Assembly (NCBI GenBank): GCA_033875315.1
Contig: JANRJG010000003.1
Coordinates: 1 to 64,000, forward strand
DNA length: 64,000 bases
Direction: 5' to 3'
Source: Candidatus Methylacidiphilales bacterium
Lineage (GTDB): Bacteria > Verrucomicrobiota > Verrucomicrobiia > Methylacidiphilales > CAZTYG01
Shown piece after piece: positions 9,976-19,416 of this stretch (position 1 is the stretch's first letter; each line of letters begins with the position of its first letter). The position numbers and the translations under genes were made by a program. The notes beneath the pieces were generated by a model. That model had not been told where the DNA came from. It ran no database searches and saw only the letters and a program-made list of their open reading frames with translations.

Positions 9976-12141
9976 TTATGTTCCATAATTGAGATCCTTA
10001 TCCTGATAGGGGGAGTGTTCCGGCCCGCGCTTGAGTTCGGATTCATCCGGCAACACCGGGCGGAATTCGTCCACCTGCAATCCGATTTTATCGAACGGGA
10101 TCGGTTCGAAACCGGGAATCTTTTGGAAAACAGCCGAGTCCGGTTTGAGACCGAAGTTGCCTGCGGCGGCATCGATGAAGCCAGGGTCTTCTGCCATGGT
10201 GAGATTGTCCTGCTCCAGAATGATGTCCGGGTTGTTCTTGAACTGGGCATTCATTTTCAGTTCCGAGGGGGCGGGATTCTGGGAGACAATGAGGTTGCCG
10301 ACGAATCTTGTCCGCCAGGGAAGTTCGGGCCGGTTGTCGAGCATGGTGGCCAATTCCGGGTGGGCGGACTTCCACGGTTCCTGATCGGGGTTGAGTTCCT
10401 TGACGCGGTTGATCAGGCGGGCGTTGGTGGCGTATTTGCGTCCGACCCCGCGGTCGTCCATGCCGAAGACCGATCCGGATTCCTTGATGAAGATGTTGTG
10501 GTGGATGTTGTTGTCAGGACCGGAGGCGATCCAGACACCGGTGCGGGGCCCCTTGAAGATGTTGCCGTAGGCCTCGTTGCCCGAGGCCCCGTCGTCCGGA
10601 TTGATCCCGCCGACCGTGTCGTGGATGTAATTGTAACGGATGACATTGCCACGCATGGTCCAGTCGAGCCAGGAGTACCAGGCCCCGGTGTCCTTGGTGT
10701 CGAACGCACAGTAATAGACCTCATTGTATTCATAGAGGTTGTCGTTGCCGGAGTATAAGAAGGCATCACGGGGGGCATGGTGGAGACAATTGTGGGCGAT
10801 GCGGATGCCCAAGGCATCCCGGATGGCGTTGCCACCGGCGGGGTTGCCCAGCACACCGACGTGCACGCCGGCGGAATACTGGCTTTTCAGCACGCCGTAA
10901 TGGTGCAAATGGTTGTTGAGGACGAAGTTTTCCGAAAGGGTGAGGGCTTTCCGGTCACCGCCGCTGATGTAAACACAACCGGCCCCGATGTCATGGATGT
11001 CGCAGCTCTGCACGCCCGAACGGATCCCATGGATGACAACACCCCTACCGGCCAGATTGAACAGACGTGAACCAAGGACACGGCAGTTTTCAACCTGTTC
11101 CATGACCATGCCATCCCCCAGGGAGTGGGCCAGGGTCAGGCCGCTGAAGTCGAGGTGGCGCGCCTCCTGGACGGAAACAAGGGGCTGGGTGAGCTGGGTG
11201 ATCGAGATCACACTTCCCGGGCCAGTTTCCCGGGGCCAGACGTAGAGTACTCCAGTCGTGAAATCGAGTGCCCACTCGCCGGGTTGGTCGATTTCTTCCA
11301 GCATGTTGATGGCACACCAGGGCTCCTCGCCGCTTCCCTGCGGGCGTTTGTATTTGGAACCGATGCCGTTGACCAGACCGGTGGCAAATGTGATGGTCCG
11401 GGCGGTGGTGTCGACCGCCGCCACTTTGAGGGCCGGGTCTTCCCAGCCAACCCGCCACTGGCCCTTGAGCCAGAAATTTTTGTTCTCCGTCCAGCGGGAG
11501 GGACGGTCGTCGCGGTATTCGAAGACACCCGGAATGTTTTTGTCCCCGACGGTGAGAACACTCTTCATGGTGGTGTAGCCTTTGTTGGGCCAACGGGAAC
11601 GGGGCAGGCGACCCTGGGCATCAAACAACTCGAAGATGCCCCCTTGGTCATCGAATCGGTCGGGATAGGGACCCGTGCTTGTGAGTCCGGCGTCCTTGAC
11701 CGACAAGGCCAGAACCTGGCCGCGGGCCGCCGGGTCGAGCCGGCGAACCAGAGCGGGATCTTCCACTTTCCGGAATTGTGACAACGGAAAGTCACGGGCC
11801 CCGGAAAACACCGCCGTGCCCGGTTTTTGTGCCCGGTAGATGACAGGAGATGCCGGGGTGCCGGAATCCTCGGCACTGAACTCGAGCGATTGGGTGCGGG
11901 GATAATGGCCGGGCAGGAATTCCACCACAACGGGACCTGGCGGCAGGGCCGATGTTTTCCGGAGCGCGCGCAACTCATCACGGGCGCGTTCGGGCGTGCG
12001 GAAGGCGGTCGCCTCGGTTTTGCCATCACGGTCGTCGCCGCCCTTTTCCGAAACATATATCTTGAAGTCCGCGCGGGCGGCGGCGGGCAAAAATGCGGCA
12101 ACGGCCAGTGCGATGATGAAAACGGGGAGTCTGGGGTTCAT
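9976..12141 (-). CDS. Secreted right-handed parallel beta-helix protein
   Basis: A 721-residue protein. The ATG at 12141 opens a signal peptide (MNPRLPVFIIALAVAAFLPAAARA); upstream in-frame codons overlap the DUF5703-like gene and lack coding character. The mature start YVSEKGGDDRDG...AFRTPERARDELRAL is the usual entry of DUF1565/pectate-lyase-like beta-helices. It is followed by PGHYPRTQSLEFSAEDSG and NMLEEIDQPGEWALDF. Solenoid turns rich in N, G and I run to ~690 (NHLHHYGVL, NCLHHAPRDAF, NYIHDTVGGINPDD, NIFIKESGS). The fold fits a polysaccharide lyase or glycosidase acting on uronic-acid polymers, but no catalytic residues can be assigned. The central module of the 2218-residue protein and the plus-strand protein at 59-61 kb share the same opening and layout. 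Confidence 0.8.
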   Translation of the reverse strand: MNPRLPVFIIALAVAAFLPAAARADFKIYVSEKGGDDRDGKTEATAFRTPERARDELRALRKTSALPPGPVVVEFLPGHYPRTQSLEFSAEDSGTPASPVIYRAQKPGTAVFSGARDFPLSQFRKVEDPALVRRLDPAARGQVLALSVKDAGLTSTGPYPDRFDDQGGIFELFDAQGRLPRSRWPNKGYTTMKSVLTVGDKNIPGVFEYRDDRPSRWTENKNFWLKGQWRVGWEDPALKVAAVDTTARTITFATGLVNGIGSKYKRPQGSGEEPWCAINMLEEIDQPGEWALDFTTGVLYVWPRETGPGSVISITQLTQPLVSVQEARHLDFSGLTLAHSLGDGMVMEQVENCRVLGSRLFNLAGRGVVIHGIRSGVQSCDIHDIGAGCVYISGGDRKALTLSENFVLNNHLHHYGVLKSQYSAGVHVGVLGNPAGGNAIRDALGIRIAHNCLHHAPRDAFLYSGNDNLYEYNEVYYCAFDTKDTGAWYSWLDWTMRGNVIRYNYIHDTVGGINPDDGASGNEAYGNIFKGPRTGVWIASGPDNNIHHNIFIKESGSVFGMDDRGVGRKYATNARLINRVKELNPDQEPWKSAHPELATMLDNRPELPWRTRFVGNLIVSQNPAPSELKMNAQFKNNPDIILEQDNLTMAEDPGFIDAAAGNFGLKPDSAVFQKIPGFEPIPFDKIGLQVDEFRPVLPDESELKRGPEHSPYQDKDLNYGT

Positions 12142-12175
12142 GGGATTTGGCTTCGTACGGATGAGGGTTCTTTTT

Positions 12176-14488
12176 TTAGTTCTTTGGCAGAATGACATCG
12201 GCGGAACGGGAGGGGGGCGAAACCTTGAGGGCCACCAGTTGTCCGTCACGCACATCGCCCTCGACCGTGGTATCGAGCGGGGCCCGCAGCTTGAAACGGG
12301 CATTCCAGGTTTTGGGCCAGGAGGGCAGAAGCCGGATGGTCTTGCCCTCGCATTGCATCAGCATGAGCTGGAGGCCATGTTCTCCATTCCCGCCATTGTC
12401 CTGGTCGGGTTCGTAGTCGTGGCCTTTTTCCCAGAAGGCGGGGAAGCGCAGGCGCTTGTCCCCGCTGGTCAGGCATTTGGTGACGCCGGCTTTGGCGACA
12501 TCGGTCAGGCCGAGGTAAGCCGACTGGACCGGGTCCTGGTGCCAGCATCCACTGCGCTTGTGGAGCCGGACATCGAATGCATTCAAGGCGAGGTCCAGAT
12601 CCGGCTTGCCCAGTCCGTAGTGGCGGAAGGGATAGACCGCGTAGAGCTCGGGATTCTCGGAATTGTGGGGCTTGAGTTCCTGTCCTTCTTCGGCGGGGAG
12701 CAGCATTTTTTTCCCAGCCTTTTCTCCCACGGGAATGGGCGGCAATTCGGAAGCCAGTTTTTTCCAGGCCGCACGCATGTCCGCGTCGGTCAATTCCTCC
12801 GGCAATTCCCGCAGCCGTGCCAGCACCCAGTGCAGTCCGGCGATGTCCGGAAGGGGGTTGCGCACGGCCCAGTACATCTCGATGGAGTTGTTCGGCTCCA
12901 AGAGCAGAGTTCCCCTTGCATCGCGGGGAAAGTGTTGGGAAAAGAATGTCAGACCCGCATTGACCATCGGCAGGAGGGTTTCCCTGACGAACTTTTCATC
13001 GCCGGTGTAGGCATAATAATCCAGCATCATGGCGCCGAGTTCGAGTACCGGCGTGAAGTAGTGCTTGGTGTAGCTGCCCGCCTCATTCGGTTTGATGTTC
13101 GGGATCCCCCCCCAGAACGGTGCGGTTTCGGCCATGTAGCTGCCGTCGTGTTGATAGAATTGCCTGACCGATGCGGCATTGTTCTTCACCACCTGGGCAT
13201 ACATCCGGAAAAGCGGTTGCATCAGATCGTAATCACCGGACATCAGGCGAGGCCAGTACATCGGGCGGGTGTTCTGGAACCAATACTGGCCGCCCCAGGC
13301 CCGGTAATCCGCTGTCACCGGCGCGAAGGTTTCGATTCCGGTGGCCTTGTCTTTGCCCTTGCTGAGGCGTGGGTTGTCGACAGTGAAGATGCTGCCGTTG
13401 AATTTGATCGGATAGGCGCCACGACCGGCACAGGCGGTGACGAAGCGTTGCAGGATGTACCCGCGGGTGACTTTTTGTGCGTCGGGATCTCCTTCGAGAT
13501 AGATCCAACTGCGGGACCAGAACGCTTTCCACCACGCCAAGTGGGCCGCACGGCTGGTTTCGCGGTCGAGGGCCGCGATCTCACTAGCCGTTTTGTTCAA
13601 TTGCCCGACCCATGTGTCCACCGTTTCCGTGATCGATGACAGCAGCACCACGTTGAATTGGAATTTGTTCGCGGGTTGCGGGGTCTGGAGCGCGTTTCCC
13701 CCGTCGGGATGGGCCATCCACCCCTCGGCCACAATCGTGCCCCCGAAAGTCAGATTCCTGACCGCGGCCTCTGAGGTCTTTTCATTGTGGTGATACCAAG
13801 TGAGGCGTCCTTTCTCCAGCGGCAAGACCACATCGGGACTGATCTGTTCGCGCCCGTCGTTTTGCCAGACATAGCTTTCAGTCAGGGTCGGATCTTTGGG
13901 CTGCGGTTGGCCAAAGCCCTCGGCCGCTGTCCGCCAGGGATCAAGCCGAACCGTGGCCGAGATGGATGGGGCGGATTCGGTTTCCACCCTCACCACCGGA
14001 TGGTGGGCATCGACCCAAATCCGGACCGTAGTCGCCTGGTCCCCCTCCCCTCCCCTGATCTCGATCTCCCCTTCCCTCAGCTTGAGCGTGTGCCGGAAGC
14101 CCTTGCCCAGGAATGGATTCGGCGAAAGACTCAATCGCACGCGACCCACCTTGGCCAGACCCAATGTCCGGTTGGGCGCTTCCGTCCAGGCATCGGTCTT
14201 GGACAGGTAGAAAAGAATGTCGCCGTTCGCCTCGGTCCAGACATTGATCCCGATATCGCCGTTGCCGAGGGGCATCGAGTCGGCCGAACTTTTGCCCAGT
14301 GTGGTCCACGTTTCGTTGTAGCGGCTGAGATCTTCCAGAGCTGGGGGTTTAGACTCCGGCAGGGCAGAGGCGGATGTCCCGGTGTTGAACCAGGACAGAA
14401 CAAACAGACCATGAAGCATCTTGCCTAAAAGATTCCGGAACATGAATGGCAATTTATGGCACGAAGTAGACATAGTTGGGATAGTCAT
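12176..14488 (-). CDS. DUF5703-like secreted protein, GH95-type fold
   Basis: A 770-residue protein whose N-terminal motif SADSMPLGNGDIGINVW followed by GDILFYLSKTDAWTE is characteristic of DUF5703 proteins, a poorly studied family found in polysaccharide loci. Architecture: N-terminal beta-sandwich to ~300, a helical toroid with WWKAFWSRSWIYLEGD, YWFQNTRPMYWPRL and LLEPNNSIEMYWAVRNPLPD, then a short C-terminal beta domain (IRLLPSWPKTWNARFKLRAP) like that of GH95/GH65-type enzymes. Two starts are possible: ATG 14488, used here, and ATG 14443, which would leave a more classical signal peptide (MFRNLLGKMLHGLFVLSWFN). It is probably a secreted glycosidase of unknown specificity. It lies between a beta-helix gene and a heparinase-like gene. 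Confidence 0.72.
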   Translation of the reverse strand: MTIPTMSTSCHKLPFMFRNLLGKMLHGLFVLSWFNTGTSASALPESKPPALEDLSRYNETWTTLGKSSADSMPLGNGDIGINVWTEANGDILFYLSKTDAWTEAPNRTLGLAKVGRVRLSLSPNPFLGKGFRHTLKLREGEIEIRGGEGDQATTVRIWVDAHHPVVRVETESAPSISATVRLDPWRTAAEGFGQPQPKDPTLTESYVWQNDGREQISPDVVLPLEKGRLTWYHHNEKTSEAAVRNLTFGGTIVAEGWMAHPDGGNALQTPQPANKFQFNVVLLSSITETVDTWVGQLNKTASEIAALDRETSRAAHLAWWKAFWSRSWIYLEGDPDAQKVTRGYILQRFVTACAGRGAYPIKFNGSIFTVDNPRLSKGKDKATGIETFAPVTADYRAWGGQYWFQNTRPMYWPRLMSGDYDLMQPLFRMYAQVVKNNAASVRQFYQHDGSYMAETAPFWGGIPNIKPNEAGSYTKHYFTPVLELGAMMLDYYAYTGDEKFVRETLLPMVNAGLTFFSQHFPRDARGTLLLEPNNSIEMYWAVRNPLPDIAGLHWVLARLRELPEELTDADMRAAWKKLASELPPIPVGEKAGKKMLLPAEEGQELKPHNSENPELYAVYPFRHYGLGKPDLDLALNAFDVRLHKRSGCWHQDPVQSAYLGLTDVAKAGVTKCLTSGDKRLRFPAFWEKGHDYEPDQDNGGNGEHGLQLMLMQCEGKTIRLLPSWPKTWNARFKLRAPLDTTVEGDVRDGQLVALKVSPPSRSADVILPKN

Positions 14489-14499
14489 AGTGATGGGGA

Positions 14500-17013
14500 T
14501 TATTTGTCGGCCGAGACCAGGGTTCTTCCGTGAGGATCAGTCTTGAAGTTCCACTTCTGTGTGCGGCCCCGCAGGGTGAACTCCAACTGGGTCCGGTCTT
14601 CGTTCCAAACGGTCAGCGGGTTTTCTTCCCCATGTCGGTAGGGGAAGAGGAGAATACGGAAGTTGGGGGAAACGGAACGACTGGCAATGACGAGGCGCTT
14701 GTCCAAACCAAAAGACCTTCCACCACTGAGGCTGCCTTGGACCACGGTTGGAGTGAGCGTGTCACGACGTTCGAAGGTTTCCAATCGGACCGAAGGACGG
14801 GTCTGGTAATCCCGCGCCAACTGCGGTTCATTCATGTTCAAGATCCGGACCAGGAGGAGGCGGTCGCCGCGCACCGGCTTGGGCTGGCCGTTTTCATCTC
14901 GCTTGAGGGTGGCATCGCCGAGCACCAGGTCATTGTCCTTGTAGGAGACGACTTCCGTGTTGGGCCCCGTCTGCATCAACCATTCGTAGAGCCGTTCCTG
15001 CTGGTCCTTCTGGATGTCGTCGGTAACGATCAGGTAGGGAAACTTGCCCCTGTGGAAAGCCACCGTCCGGAAGGCCCGTTGGACGGGATTGAAGGGATAG
15101 CGGATGGGCCAGGCGTCCTCATCCCAGAGCCGCACATCACCCTTTTCAAACCCCTTCCAAAATTGCACCACTGAGGGACGGTTGTCCTTTTCGCCACGGA
15201 TGCCGGCCATTTTCTTCTGAAAGTCGGCGGCCTCCGCGCGGTAGCTTTCCCAACGGGGAAACTGGAAACGCACAAACGTCTCCGGGTTTTCCGTCAGGAT
15301 TTGTTTCGGCCAGAACCAATCGTAGGCGGGCTTGGCATCGCAGGAGGCGATGAGGTTGTCCCCCTTCTCCTCAAGCCCCAACCAGACACCGGGTCCGGGC
15401 CAGTAACCCTGGCCTTTGCCGTCAATGAGGATCCCGTTGTGGTGGCGGGCTTCAACGGATCGGAAGTTATCCTTGGCCCAGACCCGTCCGAGGGCGGCGA
15501 AGGTGAAATGGCCGCGATCACTGTGTTCGTGGCTGGCGCCAACGGAATCCGTGCGGCATTCAAATTGCAAGTGCGCGGCATCGGCCTCCCAGGAGCTGCG
15601 CGTGCTGAGGGAACTGCGGACGGAATCGAAAAGGGTCCGCGGCGCGTCAAGGACGACGAGGTCCCGGGCCGGTCCATCCGAATTGGATTTGACCACCGGT
15701 TCCTCATCGACCCACAAGATGGGCTCGATGATGTGAAACCCGCCCTGGAATGACTTTTCCCCATTGGCCTGGCGGAAACTGCGCCAGACCGCCTGGATTT
15801 TCGGGTCGGTGGGAAAGAAGTAGCGCCAAAGAGAGAGCGTGCCGATGGAGGGGCCGGCATCGCCGCCGTCCCCGTAACTCAACCACTGGTCGCGCGAGGG
15901 CACGGTGGTATGGAGATACCAGTCGACCATGGAACGGAAATGCCCGTGGGTCAGCAGCGGAGCACCACGTCGCTGGGCGGCCACGATGAACGGGTTGGCC
16001 CAGACAAGTCCGAACTGGGTGTAGCCCACGGCCTCGGTGGACATGCCGGCGGGTGAAATCCCGTAGGTGAGGTAGTCTCGTGCGATGTCAACCCCCATCT
16101 TGTAAACACGCGGGTCGTAACCTTCTTCTCCCTCGATGCTCAAGGCCAGGAGCGGTTGTTGGAGGCCGACGGCACACCAATTCCAATTGCGGAAGTGGTG
16201 GGGCAGGCGCGCGCCCATCCAAAGTTTTCCGTAGGTGGCGGCGGCAATGGTCTTGCGGACGGATGCGCGCTGCGCCTCGGTCATGAACGGGTGGGAGAAG
16301 TCGTAGGCGTAGCCGAGCAGGTGGCCCCCGACTCCATCACGCAAACCCTGGTCGGAAAGTTCGGTGCCCGTCTTGGGACCGGAGGTTTTGGCCCGCCAAG
16401 AGTCGTCGCCCATGGGCAGGGTCGAGGCCTTTTCAATACCGGGACGGATCATCTCGGCGTAAGTGGCAATGGCCGTGGCGGCCTTTTTGCCACGGTTCAG
16501 ATCCTCGGTGATGAGGGCATCGAAGGCCTCGAGGACGATGGCGTATAAAAAGGGCTGATAGTGCCCGACACCGGGGGGCATGCCCTTTTTTTCGCGCACG
16601 AGGGCGTTGACGGCATCGGCATCGCCCTTGGCCAGTTTCTGATAAAATTCGCTGCCCCAGTTCTTGGGATCGCGGATGCTGGAGTCGAGCCGTTGCTGGA
16701 GTGTGCTGTAGAGCGCCTTGCCGACGCTGGTTTCCTTCAAACGACGGCGCAGACCGGGCAGGTCTTCCGGGCTGATGAGGAGACGGGGGTGGACGCCGGG
16801 TTCGGGCACCGGTGATAGGCGGTCACGGGCCAAGCCGTCTTCGCGTTGCTGGACTTCCACCGCTGGCGAAGCAGGGAAGGGGTATTCCCCGTTGAGAATT
16901 TGATCGGCGGACAACTCACCGGGCAGGTGGAGTGGAGCTGGTTCCGCGTACAGAGACCAGCCCGTGAGCACCGTCAAAAGCCACCAGGCGGACAAGGTCG
17001 GAAGGGATCTCAT
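14500..17013 (-). CDS. Heparinase II/III-like secreted protein (paralogue B)
   Basis: An 837-residue protein. The frame stays open upstream to 17634, but ATG 17013 gives a proper signal peptide (MRSLPTLSAWWLLTVLTGWSLYA), and the upstream part overlaps the GH95-like gene antiphase, so I start here. It has the cluster's shared heparinase-like layout: PEPGVHPRLLISPEDLPGLRRRL, a toroid with FRNWNWCAVGL and SIEGEEGYDP, then a beta-sandwich with VTDDIQKDQ and a C-terminal strand. The sandwich motif SHEHSDRGHF (~493-502) keeps the full HxHxDxGxF signature, so this paralogue is a good candidate for an active lyase. The substrate is presumably a uronic-acid-containing polysaccharide. It follows the GH95-like gene by 49 bases and precedes the DUF5703-like gene by 11. 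Confidence 0.83.
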   Translation of the reverse strand: MRSLPTLSAWWLLTVLTGWSLYAEPAPLHLPGELSADQILNGEYPFPASPAVEVQQREDGLARDRLSPVPEPGVHPRLLISPEDLPGLRRRLKETSVGKALYSTLQQRLDSSIRDPKNWGSEFYQKLAKGDADAVNALVREKKGMPPGVGHYQPFLYAIVLEAFDALITEDLNRGKKAATAIATYAEMIRPGIEKASTLPMGDDSWRAKTSGPKTGTELSDQGLRDGVGGHLLGYAYDFSHPFMTEAQRASVRKTIAAATYGKLWMGARLPHHFRNWNWCAVGLQQPLLALSIEGEEGYDPRVYKMGVDIARDYLTYGISPAGMSTEAVGYTQFGLVWANPFIVAAQRRGAPLLTHGHFRSMVDWYLHTTVPSRDQWLSYGDGGDAGPSIGTLSLWRYFFPTDPKIQAVWRSFRQANGEKSFQGGFHIIEPILWVDEEPVVKSNSDGPARDLVVLDAPRTLFDSVRSSLSTRSSWEADAAHLQFECRTDSVGASHEHSDRGHFTFAALGRVWAKDNFRSVEARHHNGILIDGKGQGYWPGPGVWLGLEEKGDNLIASCDAKPAYDWFWPKQILTENPETFVRFQFPRWESYRAEAADFQKKMAGIRGEKDNRPSVVQFWKGFEKGDVRLWDEDAWPIRYPFNPVQRAFRTVAFHRGKFPYLIVTDDIQKDQQERLYEWLMQTGPNTEVVSYKDNDLVLGDATLKRDENGQPKPVRGDRLLLVRILNMNEPQLARDYQTRPSVRLETFERRDTLTPTVVQGSLSGGRSFGLDKRLVIASRSVSPNFRILLFPYRHGEENPLTVWNEDRTQLEFTLRGRTQKWNFKTDPHGRTLVSADK

Positions 17014-17062
17014 GGATGAACGAGCAGTTTGGAGGTGGAAAGGAGGGGAAGCGATAGGAAAT

Positions 17063-19396
17063 TCATGGGGTCTGTGGCGGGGTCCATGGGATGGCCACTT
17101 CCGGCCAGAATTGTTCCGAGGTGATCTCCCTGCCCTTTTTGACACCGAATGGGTTGGCCGGGCCGCTGGAAACAACTTGGATCGTGGCCTCCGAAGCCGG
17201 GGCGGTGGCTGGCTGGAGAAGGACTTCTTCTTGTCTCTGCAGATCGATGCGGTACTCACCGGGAGCCTCTTCCACAACGGCCAAAGTCCGCGGGGCGGTG
17301 GCCCGCAAAGGCCCTTTCCAGTCAGGCACCCGGAGGCGGCAGGGGGCACCCGACTCGCTGCGCAAACGGACCCAGGTGGTCCGGCCATCGCGTCGCGCGG
17401 CTGAAACGATGAATCCGTCCATGGCACGAAGGTTCTCGAAACAAGCATCCTTCCAAGTGGTGGGGACGGCGGGAAAGACACGGATCGTTCCCCGCCAGCT
17501 CTGCAGGAGCAAATCCATGGTGGAGGAGGCGGCGCTGAGCGGCGTTTCGATGCAGGGATTGCGTCCTCCCGTTTCGACATAGAGGGTGTTGGGCAGGACC
17601 TTCCCTCCCCCGCGCACGTTGTCGAGAAAGTCATTCAACATGCCGAGGGCTTCATCGCCGAGTCCGAGGGAGGCGTAAATGGCCGCACCTCCGGTGAAGG
17701 AATATCCCGCAAGCCCTTTGCCGCCTCCGATCCCGTGCCAGTGCCGCACCGATCGGATGAGGAGCTCGCGTTCACGCGGATCATCGGGATTCATTTGATA
17801 GAGCGGATAAAGCGGCAGCAGGTGGGAAAAATGACGGTGGGATTCATCCAGGGGCTGGTTGCTGCCGATCATCAGGCCATTGGCATCCACGGGATAATCC
17901 ACCAATCCGGCCAGCACGCGGCGCCACTCCGCCTCCTCCGCCGGGGCCGGCCCGCCGGCATGCTCGCGCGCTTCGATGAGGGCGTTGAGGAGCCAACGGA
18001 GAAGCCCCAGGTTGTAATTGGTGTCATCGAAGGGGGCGAATCCATGGAATTCGGGTGAACCCATCTGGGGAAGGCCGAGCCGGCCATCGGGCCGTTTCTG
18101 CAAGCGGGCGATGTAGGCATCCGCCATCCGCTTCGCCTTGGGCATCCAGCGCTGCTGGATGCCGGGCCAATCCCCGGCAAAGCGCAGATGCCACCAGTAG
18201 TTGTGCAGTGCCCAGGCAAAATCCCCCAATGTGCGCCCCTTGGCGGCGGGAATGAAAATGGACTCGAAGTGTTGATCGACGAGGTCCAGGTAGTTCTGGC
18301 CGATTTCCAAACGATTGCCGGCATAGACCGGCCAATACGTGAGCTGGATGTTGAGGTTCCACCAGATACCCGGCCATTGGCTGACCCGGAACCAGGGTCC
18401 GAAAAGATCGATGGCGGGGGCGTCCTCCCTCCATGCGGCGGCCAGTTTGTGCATTTGCAGCCAGTAGAAGGCTTCCAATCGCGTGTCCGGCACGCTGAGG
18501 AATGTGCGCGGGTAAAAATCATGCCACCAGTTCCGGTGGCTTGTGACCCACCCGGCCAGAGGCGAGGAGGAAACACGCCGGACATCCGCCACGGCCAGCG
18601 GGGCCGATTTGTCCAGTTGGGGAACCTCATTGGCCGTGCTGACATACAGCACCGAGCTGACTCCACCCCCAGAACGGACCTCCCGCCATGCGGTGGCGTA
18701 GTCACCCCCTGCCAGAAGTTTCTGCAGGCAAACCGAAACATCCCCGTCCTTGGAGGAAACCGGATCGGGATTGGTCTGGTATTTTTCCTTGGCCGCCTGA
18801 TCGGGTTTGACCTGGGCCCGGGGCGATGCGGGATTGCCCGGCCGGAATTCCCACTGCCATGGGACAGGCCGGCCCGTGGCGTTTTTTTCCGTTGAGGTCA
18901 CTTCGACCACCTGGACCATTTCCTGCCGGAGACTGAGCGCGCGGAAGCGCAACTCCCCCAGATCGGTGACCACCGTCCCGGTGATCTCCGCATTCCACAA
19001 ATCCTGCCGCAAGGTCCCTCCCGTGATTTTCCCGGCCGGACGCAGGGCCATGCGTCCGATGTCCAAACGGGGATAATCAAAAAAAACCGACGCCCCGGAA
19101 ACCCCCATGGACGACTTGCGGTCCGGTGCCTTGCGATGGTCGGTCACGTCGGCACGGCCCAGGTGGAAATCCAGCCGGTTGTCATTGAGCGTGGCATATA
19201 CCACCATACCCAACATGCCATTCCCGACAAAAGCCCCTTCGTTCCACTGGCGGGGCAACTGCTCCCAGACCATGTCCTGCCGCTCCATAAACTTCGGCCA
19301 ATCGACCGCCGCATGCATATAACCGGGAGCCAGAACTGCGAGGGTCACCGTCAGAGTTTGCACTGCCAAACTTTGAATGAACAGGACGTGCTTCAT
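17063..19396 (-). CDS. Secreted GH95-like alpha-fucosidase/galactosidase
   Basis: A 777-residue protein with signal peptide MKHVLFIQSLAVQTLTVTLAVLAPGYMHA. The N-terminal beta-sandwich carries WNEGAFVGNGMLGMVVYA, the typical GH95 opening. The (alpha/alpha)6 barrel follows, with WWNLNIQLTYWPVY (Asn347 and Asn349, equivalent to the catalytic Asn pair of the Bifidobacterium fucosidase AfcA), FDDTNYNLGLLRWLLNAL, ESHRHFSHLLPLYPLYQ, and a C-terminal sandwich with VFPAVPTTWKDACFENLRAMDGF. GH95 members are inverting alpha-1,2-L-fucosidases or alpha-L-galactosidases; divergence here leaves specificity open. With the GH29 fucosidase at the left edge it supports a fucosylated or galactosylated substrate. 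Twenty bases separate it from the upstream heparinase-like lipoprotein. Confidence 0.82.
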   Translation of the reverse strand: MKHVLFIQSLAVQTLTVTLAVLAPGYMHAAVDWPKFMERQDMVWEQLPRQWNEGAFVGNGMLGMVVYATLNDNRLDFHLGRADVTDHRKAPDRKSSMGVSGASVFFDYPRLDIGRMALRPAGKITGGTLRQDLWNAEITGTVVTDLGELRFRALSLRQEMVQVVEVTSTEKNATGRPVPWQWEFRPGNPASPRAQVKPDQAAKEKYQTNPDPVSSKDGDVSVCLQKLLAGGDYATAWREVRSGGGVSSVLYVSTANEVPQLDKSAPLAVADVRRVSSSPLAGWVTSHRNWWHDFYPRTFLSVPDTRLEAFYWLQMHKLAAAWREDAPAIDLFGPWFRVSQWPGIWWNLNIQLTYWPVYAGNRLEIGQNYLDLVDQHFESIFIPAAKGRTLGDFAWALHNYWWHLRFAGDWPGIQQRWMPKAKRMADAYIARLQKRPDGRLGLPQMGSPEFHGFAPFDDTNYNLGLLRWLLNALIEAREHAGGPAPAEEAEWRRVLAGLVDYPVDANGLMIGSNQPLDESHRHFSHLLPLYPLYQMNPDDPRERELLIRSVRHWHGIGGGKGLAGYSFTGGAAIYASLGLGDEALGMLNDFLDNVRGGGKVLPNTLYVETGGRNPCIETPLSAASSTMDLLLQSWRGTIRVFPAVPTTWKDACFENLRAMDGFIVSAARRDGRTTWVRLRSESGAPCRLRVPDWKGPLRATAPRTLAVVEEAPGEYRIDLQRQEEVLLQPATAPASEATIQVVSSGPANPFGVKKGREITSEQFWPEVAIPWTPPQTP

Positions 19397-19416
19397 GATC
19401 GTTGGTGTCCAAAAAG

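Noticed and set aside
17014-17634. N-terminal extension of the heparinase-like gene B to 17634
   Set aside because: It overlaps the C-terminal end of the GH95-like gene in another frame, reads as Pro/Ser/Arg-rich noise, and the signal peptide starts at 17013.
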